Shown here piece by piece: positions 10,641-21,323 of a stretch of 64,000 bases of DNA; within the stretch, counting starts at the first letter, position 1, and every line of letters begins with the position of its first letter. A model generated the notes under the pieces. It did not search any database. It was given only the letters and a program-made list of their open reading frames with translations, and was not told the origin of the DNA. Location of the stretch: positions 21,929,771-21,993,770 of the forward strand of contig CM040434.1 of NCBI GenBank assembly GCA_022702705.1, given 5' to 3'. Origin of the DNA: Papilionanthe hookeriana x Papilionanthe teres. Lineage: Eukaryota; Streptophyta; Magnoliopsida; Asparagales; Orchidaceae. The position numbers and the translations under genes were made by a program.

Positions 10641-10664
10641 CAAGGGTGCCAAAAACTTGATGCC
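10641..10664 (-). promoter_or_regulatory. Second primer-site plus LTR-start motif
   Basis: The plus strand reads AAGGGTGCCAAAAACTTGAT followed by GCC. This is again the mirror of a tRNA-Asp primer site followed by a TGATGC LTR edge, only ~90 bp from the first one. It implies a duplicated or recombined 5' junction. Confidence 0.6.
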
Positions 10665-11766
10665 TATGCAAATAAGAGATTTAATTGATATTAAGAAATG
10701 GGATACTACGCAAGTATATGTATCGTTTCAAGTAATATAGGAATTTTTGAGTAAGCCCTAAGATATCGAACCCATAGGGAAAATGTTGAATAGTTTTAAC
10801 AAAGAGAACAAAAAAATATTTTTGTACTCTTTAAGAAAGATCTTACTCAAACTAAAGACAATATTTTAGGAAAGAAAGTTTAATTCTTTTTGTTAATTGT
10901 TATAATTTGAAATGAAAGTAAAAAACTATTTTAACTAGATTTTCGTAAGATGAAAGCAAATGCAAATAAAATATTTTTATCCTTATTATGAATCAGTAAT
11001 AAGTCAAGGAATTTTGTTGTGAAAGTTTCTAAAGTGTGTTGCAAAAATAGGAGAAATTATATTATTTGCCTTTACTAGAGATGCTATAAAGAACGGTTTA
11101 TCTAGTGATTTAGTAATCTTGAAGACGGGCCAAGGAGGAGAGATATTAGCTTTCACTAGAGTTTCCTCTTCTCCCTCCACTTGGGGGCAAACATCATGTA
11201 TGAAGACATAAAATAATAAATTTAATTGGGACTTTAGCCTGTCACTCTAAAGTTCACTAATCCTACACCCATCAAAGTCTATCTCCCTATTTATTACACT
11301 CAACCATATGGATTACATTCTCACCCATATAATCTCATGTGATTCTTTCCATTTTTTGACTGAGACAATACCATACCGGTTCTTACATGTTCTCACAACA
11401 TATATTAACATCTTAATTGGCCAAACTAAAAAGTAAATGAAGTGCAAGGTTTTAAATCATCACAACTTCCAACATTGATTTCTTATACTTCACACAACAT
11501 CCATTCACAACTTAATTATTTCATAATTTTAAGGAAAATGATAAAGAAAACTACTCAAAATTTATGAAGAAAATAAAATCACAACTTGGTTTAAAAGTAG
11601 AAATCATAGTGAAAACACAAAAAGTTTTAATTAAAAACTAAATGTAATAACAAAGATAAAGAATTATATGTAAATCCTCTCCACCAAACACTTGAAATTC
11701 TTTTGAAAACTTTTCTTTTCCTTACAATACTCCTTAAAGATTGGCGCCCAACTCTAAGGATTCTAA

Positions 11767-12985
11767 GTGCTCGTTTGGGACAGCTTATAAGTGCGGCGGC
11801 GTTTTTGAAAACGCCGCAGCACTGTTTGAATTGCGCTTTTTTACAGTTTATTTTCGAACGGCGTTTTGAAATTACGTTAGAAGCCGACCGCGGGCGGACC
11901 CCCGCGGTCAGCTTTTTCGTTCGCATTTTGGGGCCCGAATTACCCCCGTAACCCTCGTAATGGAATTCATTCCACGTCTCGAGCCCTAGCTCTCTCTACG
12001 CCGCTCGTGCCTTCTCCTTCCTCCATCCTCCTTCCTCCCTCCTTCGAACCGAGAAGCTAAGGTAAAAAATCATCCCTCCAAAGCTCTGTTTTACCTGTAC
12101 GCCGCTCGTGTCTTCTCCTTCCTCCATCCTCCTTCCTCCTCCGACTGAATGAAAACAAATTTGTTTGTTGATTAGATCTGTTTGTTGATTGAATGAAAAC
12201 AAATTTGAACCCATTTATTTCCTAAATCTTGTTTGTCCTAAATATGACCGATATTACCTGAATCATTTTTTTATTTTTTTATAGGGTTTTTAACTTTAAA
12301 ATGCAGTTTGTCAATAATAGAGGTTAGTGCTCTTATTTGTTGTATATAGGGATGTCTAAAATGCTCGTTGTTGACGAGCAATTTTTTCTTCTTCTTTTTT
12401 TCTTCTGCATATGTATAACCTAAATGTTATGCTTTAAAAGTTATCTTTTGTATTAAAATTGTTAGACAGCATAATTTTCTGTAATAGTTTAATTGTATTT
12501 ATCTAATAATTTTACTATATTAAGAGACAACATGAGATTTTATTTAAAATAAGTTGAATTAATATTGTCCAATATGTTGGCATGCACAACTCATCAGAAT
12601 CAGATGCAATTTTCACTTATTTTTTAAAATAAGAATTTGTATTTCAAAGTAAAATTTAATATTTTAAAATATTTTTTAAATTTGAAACAAAACTCTGATA
12701 TCTTAATAGAATTCTATTAATAAAGAGGAGCAAAAATTGTAATTTTTCTACAAACAGCTGCATATAAGCTGTTTTCAAACCGCAGAAACCAAACAGCTTA
12801 ACAGCTTATTCATTTTAGGGGTGTAACGGTCATTTATCCACAAACAGCTGCAAATAAGTTGTTCTGCAAACGCTCAAACCAAACAGACAAACAGCTTATC
12901 TGGATCAGCTGCTTATCAGCAGCTTATCAGAATAAACTGCTTATCTGGATAAGCTAGATAAGCTGCAGCTGCCCCAAACAGACCC
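11767..12985. mobile_element. PIF/Harbinger-type non-autonomous DNA transposon
   Basis: The left end begins GTGCTCGTTTGGGACAGCTT and the right end, reverse-complemented, begins GGGTCTGTTTGGGGCAGCTG. These are imperfect terminal inverted repeats of the GGG-x-x-TGTTTGG class. TAA flanks both ends (11764-11766 and 12986-12988), the trinucleotide duplication typical of PIF/Harbinger/Tourist elements. A related LTR lacks the insert at about 60784-60797, giving an empty site. The right third is dense in CAGCTTAT/ATAAGCTG subterminal repeats. A GC-rich palindrome (GGCGGCGTTTTTGAAAACGCC) lies near the left end. No transposase was found, only short frames, so mobilisation would need an enzyme in trans. 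Confidence 0.8.
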
Positions 12986-13342
12986 TAAATCTCACTTCTA
13001 ATCTTAATACAATATATATTAAAGTAAGTAGAAATGGTGAAGTGAAGTGGTGTATTACTAAAAACTATCTTACACAAACATAAACTACACACTCTCCTAC
13101 AAATAAACACCCTCCAACAATAACCATTTTCTAATCTTCAAGTCTTCTTGTTATAATTTTCCAACATTTGTCGTTGTATCTCTTCAAATTGTGTCCAGAA
13201 TCAATGAAACACCCCAGAGATGCATCCATTCAGAAGTAATTTAATTTAATTTTGGTGCCAATAGAAGTTTACCTACGTTTGTACCTAGAGATGCGTCAAA
13301 CACCTCTTCAAAATGATGCTAAAATTTAAATAACTCCTCTTT

Positions 13343-13480
13343 AATAACTGTCGAGCATAAGCATGAGCTCTCGGCACTTAGCCGTGAGTCTTCTAGCTTG
13401 TAAGCTCCAGATCTGGGCACATAGCCGTGGGGCTCTAGCGCGTAAGCGCAGGTCCAGGCGCTTAGCCACCATAGATCAAT
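13343..13480 (-). repeat. GC-rich GGCGCC/AAGCGCC cassette in LTR A
   Basis: This is a short tandem array of variants of CTTAGCCGTG, GCGCGTAAGCGC and AGGCGCTTAGCC in otherwise AT-rich sequence. Comparable cassettes sit in other LTRs of this window (15345-15470, 20835-20945, 39565-39700, 42255-42470) and at 4045-4130. Confidence 0.65.
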
Positions 13481-13644
13481 TTTGCACCTTTCATTATTTT
13501 TGCTCCAAATATGGTCCTTTTTCACTCCATTCATCGCAATCATCCAATTAATCATACCTGGAAGAAAAATACACAAAATACCCTCCATTAAAGTGCAATA
13601 TCATCAAAATAGGTATAAAAATACTATATTTTTTAGGTGTATCA

Positions 13645-13967
13645 AGCACCTTTATTTGTGGTGTAGCTTTTAGCACCTATGCTTGTACTATCTTCATAGA
13701 CATATTTCATTGTATGTACAGGGTTAGATACTTACATACCTTTTGAGTGGGTTTAGCTAATGAACAAGGCATCTCATTTCGTAATACTCCAAAACGAGAA
13801 TTATGCTACCTTACTCTCTACGATCACACATAAGATTTTTGTAGATATGTAAAGTTGTTGTCACTTGGTATGGGTTATGCTATCCTACCCATGAACCCGT
13901 CTAGTACATAATGTGTGTTCACTTAGGTGTGTGACTCTCACCTTGCACGAGTAACACTATTTGGAAT
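13645..13967. other. Flank between two elements
   Basis: This 323-bp stretch separates the right end of LTR A from the left end of the next element. No gene, repeat or motif recognised. Confidence 0.5.
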
Positions 13968-15844
13968 TGATGCAACTTTTTTTATATGTAAGAATTTATG
14001 ACCTCAGATTTATATATTTATAATGATTTTGTAAAGTCACAATTTCAAACACAAGTATACGTATCGTATCAAGTAATACAAGGCTCTAATGGAGTCCCGT
14101 TTATCAATCCCATAGGGAAGCGAGGTAAGAAGTTCTTAGTCAAATTCTAGTCTAATATTAACAGCCTTAGTTTGGAAGGGTGATATAAGTAGTTTTTCTA
14201 ACAACTACTCCTAAATGCAGATAATTATATGTAAAAATAATAACTACTCCCTAATGCAAATATTAATACTAAAGATAACCCTTTTTGGGAAAATTGGTTT
14301 GGTGAATTTTGAGATAATAAAAACTATTATTCTCATGTAACGAATTGGATAATGTATATGAATGAGATGCATTAAAAAATGTATGTGCCAAATAGGAGCA
14401 ATCCTATTATTTACCATCTTCCGAGTACACCCTCTTCAGAATGCTATAAAGAACATTGGAAAATCCTAGGCTTAAGTTGGGAGGATACTGGCTGCCACTT
14501 CAGAGCTCCCACTTCCCTTCACCTGAAGGCTAACCTTAGCTTTAGTTACCAAACTTTAGGAACAAATTGGGGATCTCAGCCTATCACCCTAAAACCTCCA
14601 ATTCGACGCCCATGAAACCATATTTCCCTATTTATTTGCACTCAATCCCCATGAACTACGTAACACGTTCATGGACATTCAATGTGGTTTCACTTTGTTG
14701 AGAATTACACTACCCTTTTGGGACAATGCAATTACAATGAATTTTAACACTAAAACGAGCTCTTTTTGTAATGTAAATGAAGCGCAAGTAAAGACCATTA
14801 AATTTATAACTATACTTCTTTTAGAAAGCATCCCAATATCCTCAACATGAATCCTACTCATTACAAAAGAAAAGTGAAATGAAAACAATGACATAATTTT
14901 CCTATGCCACTATTTCCAAACAAGAAGAAAGAGTAAGAGAAAGGCATCTAAAAGCATGAAGAAAACATAATGGAAAACTTCATTTCAAAGCAAATCCACA
15001 AAATAAGTGTTTAAAAAATCTTAAGATAACGAAGAACACAATACATAGTTTTTTTCACTTGAAGGAAAGATGAAAATCTCTCCCATAAAGTCTCCCGCGG
15101 ATCTATGCAATACTAGAACATTCCCTTACAGATTCTCTCAAAATCCCCACACCAATCTCTCCAAAAAGATAGAAATCTATATTTTTACTCCTATTCTAAG
15201 ATCTCTAATCAGTCTCCACATTTTCCTCATCATCTACTCCATTTTTTGGCTTCAAATTCGGTATAAAATAGAGTAGGGATGAATTTTTCAAGAGGTCCTT
15301 GAAGAAACCATCCAAAAAGCGCCCAGGTTTAATGTATATGGCCAATAACCACTCCTGGCGCTGCCGGTGCCGTATTTGGGCACTGCTGGCGCCCAAATTT
15401 CGTGCCCTCGGGTTTTTGGCGCTGTTGGTGCCGGTTTGGGCACATCTGGCACCCATTTTGCGCAGCTCCACCATTTTGCTCCGTTTGGTTCCGTTTTAGC
15501 TCCGATTCGCCCCGTTTCAGTTGTGTTGCGTTCCTAAAAGATAGCTCTACAAAATAAGCATAAAAAATAATATTTCTTTAAAGTTTAATCTCATTCAAAA
15601 ATATGAAAGAAGTGTAAAAGAGATTAAATATAGATAAACTTATCGAAATGTGTGAGGCCAAAATTTACTACTTTCTTGCTCATTTTTGCTCCAAATTGCA
15701 CTATTTTTGCATCTTTTTGCTCCAATCACCATTTATTCTACCAAAAATAAAAAAAATATACAAAATACCTTCCTTTTAAAGTTTAATATCACCAAAAATG
15801 AGTAAAATCATATAACAAAAACCGTATATATTTTTAGTGCATGA
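13968..15844 (-). repeat. 3' LTR (family B)
   Basis: It begins TGATGCAACTTTTTTTATATG on the plus strand and ends GTGCATGA, one base off the GCATCA of its partner. Base-by-base comparison with 19429-21323 shows the same order throughout with scattered substitutions and small indels. Its GC-rich cassette is at 15345-15470. Confidence 0.9.
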
Positions 15845-15862
15845 AAATCCCCTAAACTTAAC
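15845..15862 (-). promoter_or_regulatory. Polypurine tract
   Basis: The minus strand reads GTTAAGTTTAGGGGATTT directly before the LTR edge. It is the counterpart of the TTTAAGTTTGGGGG tract that primes plus-strand DNA synthesis in Athila/Tat elements. Confidence 0.75.
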
Positions 15863-17966
15863 TGTTATTTGTCCTTAAGTAACACTATAACTTTAAAAAC
15901 CTAATATATTGACTTGTGGTTGTGGGTTTCAATTGAATTTCCTATAATTTCATCTCAGAAATGTTATAGTATAACATAGGAGAAATTCTAGCAAATCAAC
16001 CTAGGACTAGAGAGTAAGAATATCTCATATTCAACTTAGGAATCCTAATTTTCTATTTACTTCAAAAGTTATTGAAAATTGTCAAACTAAAGATTCATAG
16101 AAAGTATAAAAATGGAATTTAAGCATCTTATCTATACCAATTTAACCAATACCGTTTGAAATAAAAATAACCTTAGGATTGTTTTTAAGTCTTTTCATTT
16201 AAAAAGATTTAAGTGAAATAAATTTTTTATTAGGCTTCCCCTCAAGCTTCTCCTCACTTATTTTCTTTTCTTTTTTTTATTTTCTTTCGGGATCATTTTC
16301 AATCCCCTTTTTTTCACCCTTTTTTTTCTTTCTTTCGGGATCCTTTTTAATCCTTTTTTTTTCTTTTTTTATGTGAGGATTATTATATCTGGATAGGCCT
16401 TTAATAATTTTTAATTTCACTATCCTCTCTCTAAAATCCAAAAATCAAAACCTTCCCTCACTTTTTATAAGTGTAAGTATTAGTTCGAAAAAGGTTTTGA
16501 ATAAAGGCTCAACTCTCATTAAGTATAAATCTAAAAATTTTAGCTTTTCAAATATTCAACACTTTTCTACCATAAATAATAAAATTATTTTCCCAATGTT
16601 TCCTACAAAATATCTTAACTCCAGAACAGTTTCTTCACTAAGGATTTCAGCAGATTATTTTTCTAACATTTCTAAAATTGAAATTATAGTAACCTAAAGG
16701 TAACACCACATACCAGAAGTCATTTTAAAAGTGATATCAAATTAAATACAGGCTACTGAGGACAAATAAAGTTACATTTTAAAATTTTTCCTTCCCCCAA
16801 ACATGAATTTTAAAATATTTTACAATTAATTCCATAAAATGTAGCAGGAAGAAAAAGTAAATGTTGAATCTATTTACTACTACAACATCCCATCAAATTC
16901 ATATACAAGCATAATTAGGATATAATGACTGTAGGATAAATTAAATCTAGCCTAAAACATGCTTGCAATAATATTAAACTTAAAGGAAGTATTTTCAATT
17001 TAAAATTTTATTTTTCTTCCTACTCCCAAACTTGATTTTTAACATGTATAACATTTAGTACAAAAAATATAAGCAGGAAGAAAACAGTTCAGAATGTCTC
17101 CTACCACACATGTCTATCAAAAACATTTACAAGTATTCATTAGGACAGGACTATATGCAGCAGAAAGTAAACCTAAACTAATCATGCCAGAATGAAATTC
17201 ATTAAATAAAAGTTTATTTAGCATAGCAGGTATCAGCAAGGGAATATAAAAATGTTCTTCAAGACCTAAATAAAGTTGTAACACAAACATGAACACACAT
17301 ATGATAAATGAGGTTAATTCATCCTTTAACTCATCCAATCTCACTACCTTACCTCTAATTTCTAACGGAATCACTACACTAGTAAATTAGGTACTTTCAA
17401 ATGATTTTATAGATTATAATCCCAAAGATAAGATTATCAATAATAAATTGGTTTTGCGAACAGCAATCTCAGGCATCATCTATTCCTTATAATTAAGCAC
17501 CTCTAACTATTATAAATTATAGTGTAAGATCATCCTAATATTATTCATCAAATAGGTTCGTGACTCCGACCAAATGAAAATAAAGTTAGAGAAAGGAAGT
17601 AACAAAATTAAGATGGATCTAACACTGTTCAAATTCATGATACTCCTGTAGAACTCAAGTCCGGGTACGACCCGAGTCATAGTGGACTCATCAATCCAAC
17701 TACTACAGGAGAACATACAAGTCTAACCATAATAAGAAGTTAAGGAATCACCTCCCTCATGACACACAAAGATCAAATCCAACCACTAACAATACAAACA
17801 TCTACCAACAACAATCAAACTGATCAATCCATAATGACACATAAAGATCAAGTCAATCCACGAATCCAAACATGAATTAAGCTGATCAATCCACACTAAA
17901 GCAAACACAATACAACACTAACAATCATGACTCTCAAGCATACTAATCAAAGCACACTGATAACTA
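15863..17966 (-). other. Long 3' untranslated domain of the non-autonomous element
   Basis: This 2.1-kb AT-rich sequence lacks credible coding frames. It holds pyrimidine-rich runs (minus: purine-rich) at 16255-16370, in which a CTTTCGGGATC unit is duplicated, next to a CTTCTCCTCA motif. The order (post-pol motif, long spacer, purine-rich stretch, PPT) is repeated on the plus strand at 38100-39317 and 40946-42141. Confidence 0.6.
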
Positions 17967-18012
17967 CGGGTTGCCTCCCATAAAGCGCTTGGTTTAACTT
18001 CGACAGCCCGAC
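17967..18012 (-). promoter_or_regulatory. Conserved post-pol motif, second example
   Basis: The minus strand reads GTCGGGCTGTCGAAGTTAAA and then a CCAAGCGCTTTATGGGAGGCAACCC-like block. It is the same motif as at 4255-4300, here retained although pol has been lost. Confidence 0.7.
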
Positions 18013-18049
18013 AAATGATTCCTCCAAGATCAAAATTCCAATTAAGTAA

Positions 18050-18547
18050 TTATCGATCAATCACCCAATCTTTTTCAGATCCAGGGATTCCTACAAAATC
18101 CTCAAATTGTAATTTTTCTTTCAGCTCTTCTTTTTCAGATTGATTTATATCATTGTTTCTCATATTTCTTTCTAGATCCAATATTCTTCTATTGATTTTC
18201 TCAATCCACATATTAATATCATCCTTGAAATTCATAAGAAATGGATCTGTATATGATAATTTAAGATCTCCCAAATTTTGGATCAAATTCTCTCTAGATA
18301 ATTCAGATTCTGGATCAAATTCTTCTATCTTACTCTTATGATTCAAATTATCTTCCAATTCTTCCCCTTGGTACTGAGTAAAGAGTTGAGGTGGTCTTTC
18401 CATATATCTTTCTAATTCCTTTAGAATTTTTTCCATCGGTCTTTCAATCTCCTTATCATCATCTTTTAACTCAAAGTTCTTTTGAAATATATCATCAAAT
18501 TCTCTTCGAAGTCTTAGTTCGATATCTTTATTTTGCTCATCATTCAT
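18050..18547 (-). pseudogene. Charged C-terminal gag-derived ORF (165 codons)
   Basis: This 165-codon open frame is very rich in Asp, Glu, Lys and Arg (DIELRLRREFDDIF, KDDDKEIERPMEKILKELER, RRILDLERNMRNNDINQSEK) and is probably helical or coiled-coil. I recognise no catalytic domain. The codon before its first Met is a TAG, and the same frame continues upstream through GAAIKNIENQLGQIMNAIN (about 18600-18655), the segment that closes gag in Athila/Tat elements. It is best read as the tail of a rearranged gag frame cut by one stop. It ends about 40 bp before the post-pol motif, so pol is precisely absent between them. Whether it is expressed is unknown. Confidence 0.55.
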
Positions 18548-18787
18548 CTATTTAAGTTTTATCTTAGGGTCACTAGGTAAAATCTCTTGGGTGTAGCTGT
18601 TAATTGCATTCATAATCTGTCCCAGCTGGTTTTCTATATTCTTTATAGCGGCCCCTTGACTTTCTAGTTCACATGCCAATTGAATCACATCCTTTTCTAA
18701 TAGTAATTCATTTTCCTCATCTTATGGGTTAGAGTGAAATATATAAGAAAAAGAAATTTCATAGCTAAAATCATTCTGATTATCTTC

Positions 18788-19234
18788 CTAAAATTGGTTA
18801 TCTCCTCCAAAATTAGTATTCCAGTTAAAGTTTGAATAATCATCCCAACCTGGATTGTAATAATCGGAATAAAGATTATGCATCTCAAGGCCAATTTCAA
18901 AATAGTTAGGCTCAATCAATTGTTCAAATGAAATTTTCTTAATAACTGGGGGACCTTGAGGATAAATCTTTATGTATTGATCTAACTTCCTCTCAATATC
19001 AGTAACCTGAGAACTTAACAAAGTAAGCATATCATTTTGAAAATTCATTACTCTCTCGGGGTTTACTCTTTCGAAGCTACTAGAATTATAATCCAAATTT
19101 GAATATTCATTATATTGTCGATCCACCATTTTTGCATTAAATTCATGGAGTCTTTTCTGATTCATCATCCTCCCAAAAGTTCTCTCTAAATATGAGTCAT
19201 AAGATTCATGGTCTGCCGCTCTTGAACTACGCAT
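18788..19234 (-). pseudogene. Gag N-terminal remnant (148 codons)
   Basis: The frame begins about 170 bp inside the primer site, where gag should start, with MRSSRAADHESYDSYLERTF. Its C-terminal end, YYNPGWDDYSNFNW, matches the YNPGWRNHPNFSW signature found near the end of Athila/Tat gag. The core capsid domain seen at 9855-10067 is missing between these points, so this is a shortened gag. Asn/Tyr/Phe are common. A stop at 18786 and a frame change separate it from the gag-tail segment at 18600-18655 and the charged frame at 18050-18547. Confidence 0.6.
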
Positions 19235-19404
19235 ACAAATTTAAAGACTTAACTAATATGACAGATATCAAAAATATTTTTAGTATTTTGGATTTTTTTC
19301 TTGAAAATAAACACACAATAATTAAACACATTATATAGTAGTATAAATTCCAAATCTAAGTCTTATAGGTTTAACTAAAATTCTCCTAAAGTTCTTACCA
19401 ATGC

Positions 19405-19422
19405 TTCCCGTCAATGGCGCCA
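19405..19422 (-). promoter_or_regulatory. Primer-binding site (tRNA-Asp type)
   Basis: The minus strand reads TGGCGCCATTGACGGGAA, differing at few positions from the TGGCGCCGTTGCCGGGGA site used by Athila-type elements. It lies 6 bases inside the right LTR, proving the minus orientation. Confidence 0.9.
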
Positions 19423-19428
19423 AAAAAG

Positions 19429-21323
19429 TGATGCGGCTTTTTTTATATGTAAGAATTTATGACCTCAAATTTATTTATTTATGATGATTTCGTAAAGTCA
19501 CAATTTCAAACGCAAGTATACGTATCGTATCAAGTAATACAGGACTCTAATGGAGTCCCGTTTATCGATCCCACAGGGAAGCGAGGTAAGAGGTTCTTAG
19601 TCAAATTCTAGTCTAATACTAACAGTCTTAATTTGGAAGGGTGATATAAGTGGTTTTTCTAACTACTCCTAAATATAGATAATTATATGTAAAAATTATA
19701 ACGACTCCCTAATGCAAATATTAATACTAAAGATAACCCTTTTTGGGGAAATTGGTTTGGTGAATTTTGAGATAATAAAAACTATTATTCTCATGTAACG
19801 AATTGGATAATGTATAGAAATGAGATGCATTAAATATTGTATGTGCCAAATAGGAGTAATCCTGTTCTTTACCCTCTTCCGAGTACCCTCTCTTCAGAGT
19901 ACTATAAAGATCATTGGAAAATCTTAGGCTTAGTCCCTAAATCTAAGGTTAGGCTGGGAGGATACTAGCTGCCACTTCAGAGCTCCCACTTCCCTTCACC
20001 TGAAGGCTAACCCTAGCTTTAGTTACTAAACTTTAGGACCAAATTGGGGATCTCAGGCTGTCACCCTGAAACCTCCAATTCAACGCCCATGAAACCATAT
20101 TTCCTTATTTATTTGCATTTTTCACTCAATCCTCATGAACTACGTAACTCATTCATAGACATTGAATGTGGTTCCACTTTGTTGAGAATTACACTACCTT
20201 TTTGGGACAATGCAATTACAACGAATTTTAACACTACAATAAGCTCTTTTTGTAATGTAAATGAAGCGCAAGCAAAAACCATCACATTTATAATTAAAAT
20301 TCTGTTAGAAAGCATCTCAATAACCTAAACATGAATCCTACTCATTAAAAAAGAAAAGTAGAATGAAAACAATGACATAATTTTCTTATGCCACTATTTC
20401 CAAACAAGAAGAAAGAGTAAGAGAAAAACATCACAAAGCACGAAGAAAACACAACGGAAAACTTCATTTCAAAGTAAATCCATAAAATAAGTGTTTACAA
20501 AATCATAAGATAATGAAGAACACAATACTTAGCTTTTTTTCCCTTGAAAGAAAGATGAAAATTTCTCCCATAAAGTCTCTCGTGAATCCATGCAATGCTA
20601 GAACCTTCCCTTACAGATTCTCTCAAAATCCCCTCACCAATCTCTCCAAAAAGATAGAAATTTATATTTCTACTCCTATTCTAAGATCTCTAATCATTCT
20701 GCACGTTTTCCCTATCATCTATCCCATTTTATGGCTTCAAATTCGGTTTAAAAAAGAGTAGGATGAATTTCCCAAGAGGTGCTTGAATAAACCGTCTAAA
20801 AAGCATCGATGTTCAATGTATATGGCCAATAACTGCTCTTGGCGCCACCGGTGCCATATTTAGGCACTATCGGCGCCCAAATTTCTTGCCCTCGGGTTTC
20901 TGGCATCGCCGGCGCCAGTTTGGGTGCCCTCGGTGCCCATTCTGCGTAGCTCCACCATTTTGCTTCGTTTGGCTCCATTTTAGCTCCGATTCGCCCCGTT
21001 TTAGTTACGTTGTGTTCCTAACATATAGTCCTACAAAATAAGCATAAAAACAACATTTATTTAAAGGGTAATCTCATTCAAAAATATGCAAGAAGTGTAA
21101 AAGAGATTAAACATAGAAAGACTTATCGAAATGTGTGATGCCAAAATTTGCTTTCTTGCTCATTTTTACTCCAAAGTGCATCATTTTTGCTTCTTTTTGC
21201 TCCAATCACCATTTCTTGTACCTAAAACTAAAAAACATACAAAATACTTTATATTTAAAATGTAATATCACTAAAAATGAGTAAAATCATATAGCAAAAA
21301 CCGTATATATTTTTGGTGCATCA
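19429..21323 (-). repeat. 5' LTR (family B)
   Basis: Plus-strand ends are TGATGCGGC and GGTGCATCA, a TGATGC..GCATCA inverted terminus. It is the partner of 13968-15844. The GC-rich cassette is at 20835-20945. Confidence 0.92.

Larger units (their letters stand above)
3458..13644 (-). mobile_element. Composite, defective Athila/Tat-like Ty3/gypsy retrotransposon
   Basis: Read right to left, this holds an LTR (10570-13644), a primer site, gag, protease and RT up to about 7550, then a short LTR-end fragment, then a second protease, a deleted RT, RNase H, integrase, the conserved post-pol motif and a 3' ORF. Two protease domains show that at least two related elements are joined, by nested insertion followed by deletion or by recombination. 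The left end is cut by the long repeat at 3457, so no second LTR is visible. Every domain has stops, frameshifts or lost catalytic residues. It could only move in trans, if at all. Confidence 0.8.
10570..13644 (-). repeat. 5' LTR (family A), with a nested Harbinger-type element
   Basis: Plus-strand edges are TGATCCC (10570) and GTGTATCA (13644), giving TG..CA ends. A primer site adjoins the left edge. 10690-13140 matches 59740-60928 apart from the nested insertion at 11767-12985. Without the insert the LTR is about 1.85 kb. The stretch 13343-13480 is a GC-rich cassette of CTTAGCCGTG/GCGCGTAAGCGC type. The final ~90 bases resemble the ends of the family B LTRs. The element right of 13644 is unrelated flank, with no target duplication identified. 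Confidence 0.8.
13968..21323 (-). mobile_element. Complete non-autonomous LTR retrotransposon (LARD-like, gag remnant only)
   Basis: Two direct LTRs (13968-15844 and 19429-21323) bound a 3.6-kb interior with a primer site beside the right LTR and a purine tract beside the left one, so transcription runs on the minus strand. The interior holds gag-derived frames and the conserved post-pol motif but no protease, RT, RNase H or integrase. The TGATGC..GCATCA ends and tRNA-Asp primer site match the Athila/Tat-type element next door, whose machinery could have mobilised it (inference). No matching 5-bp target duplication is visible: the left flank is GGAAT and the right flank GGCAC. Confidence 0.88.
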
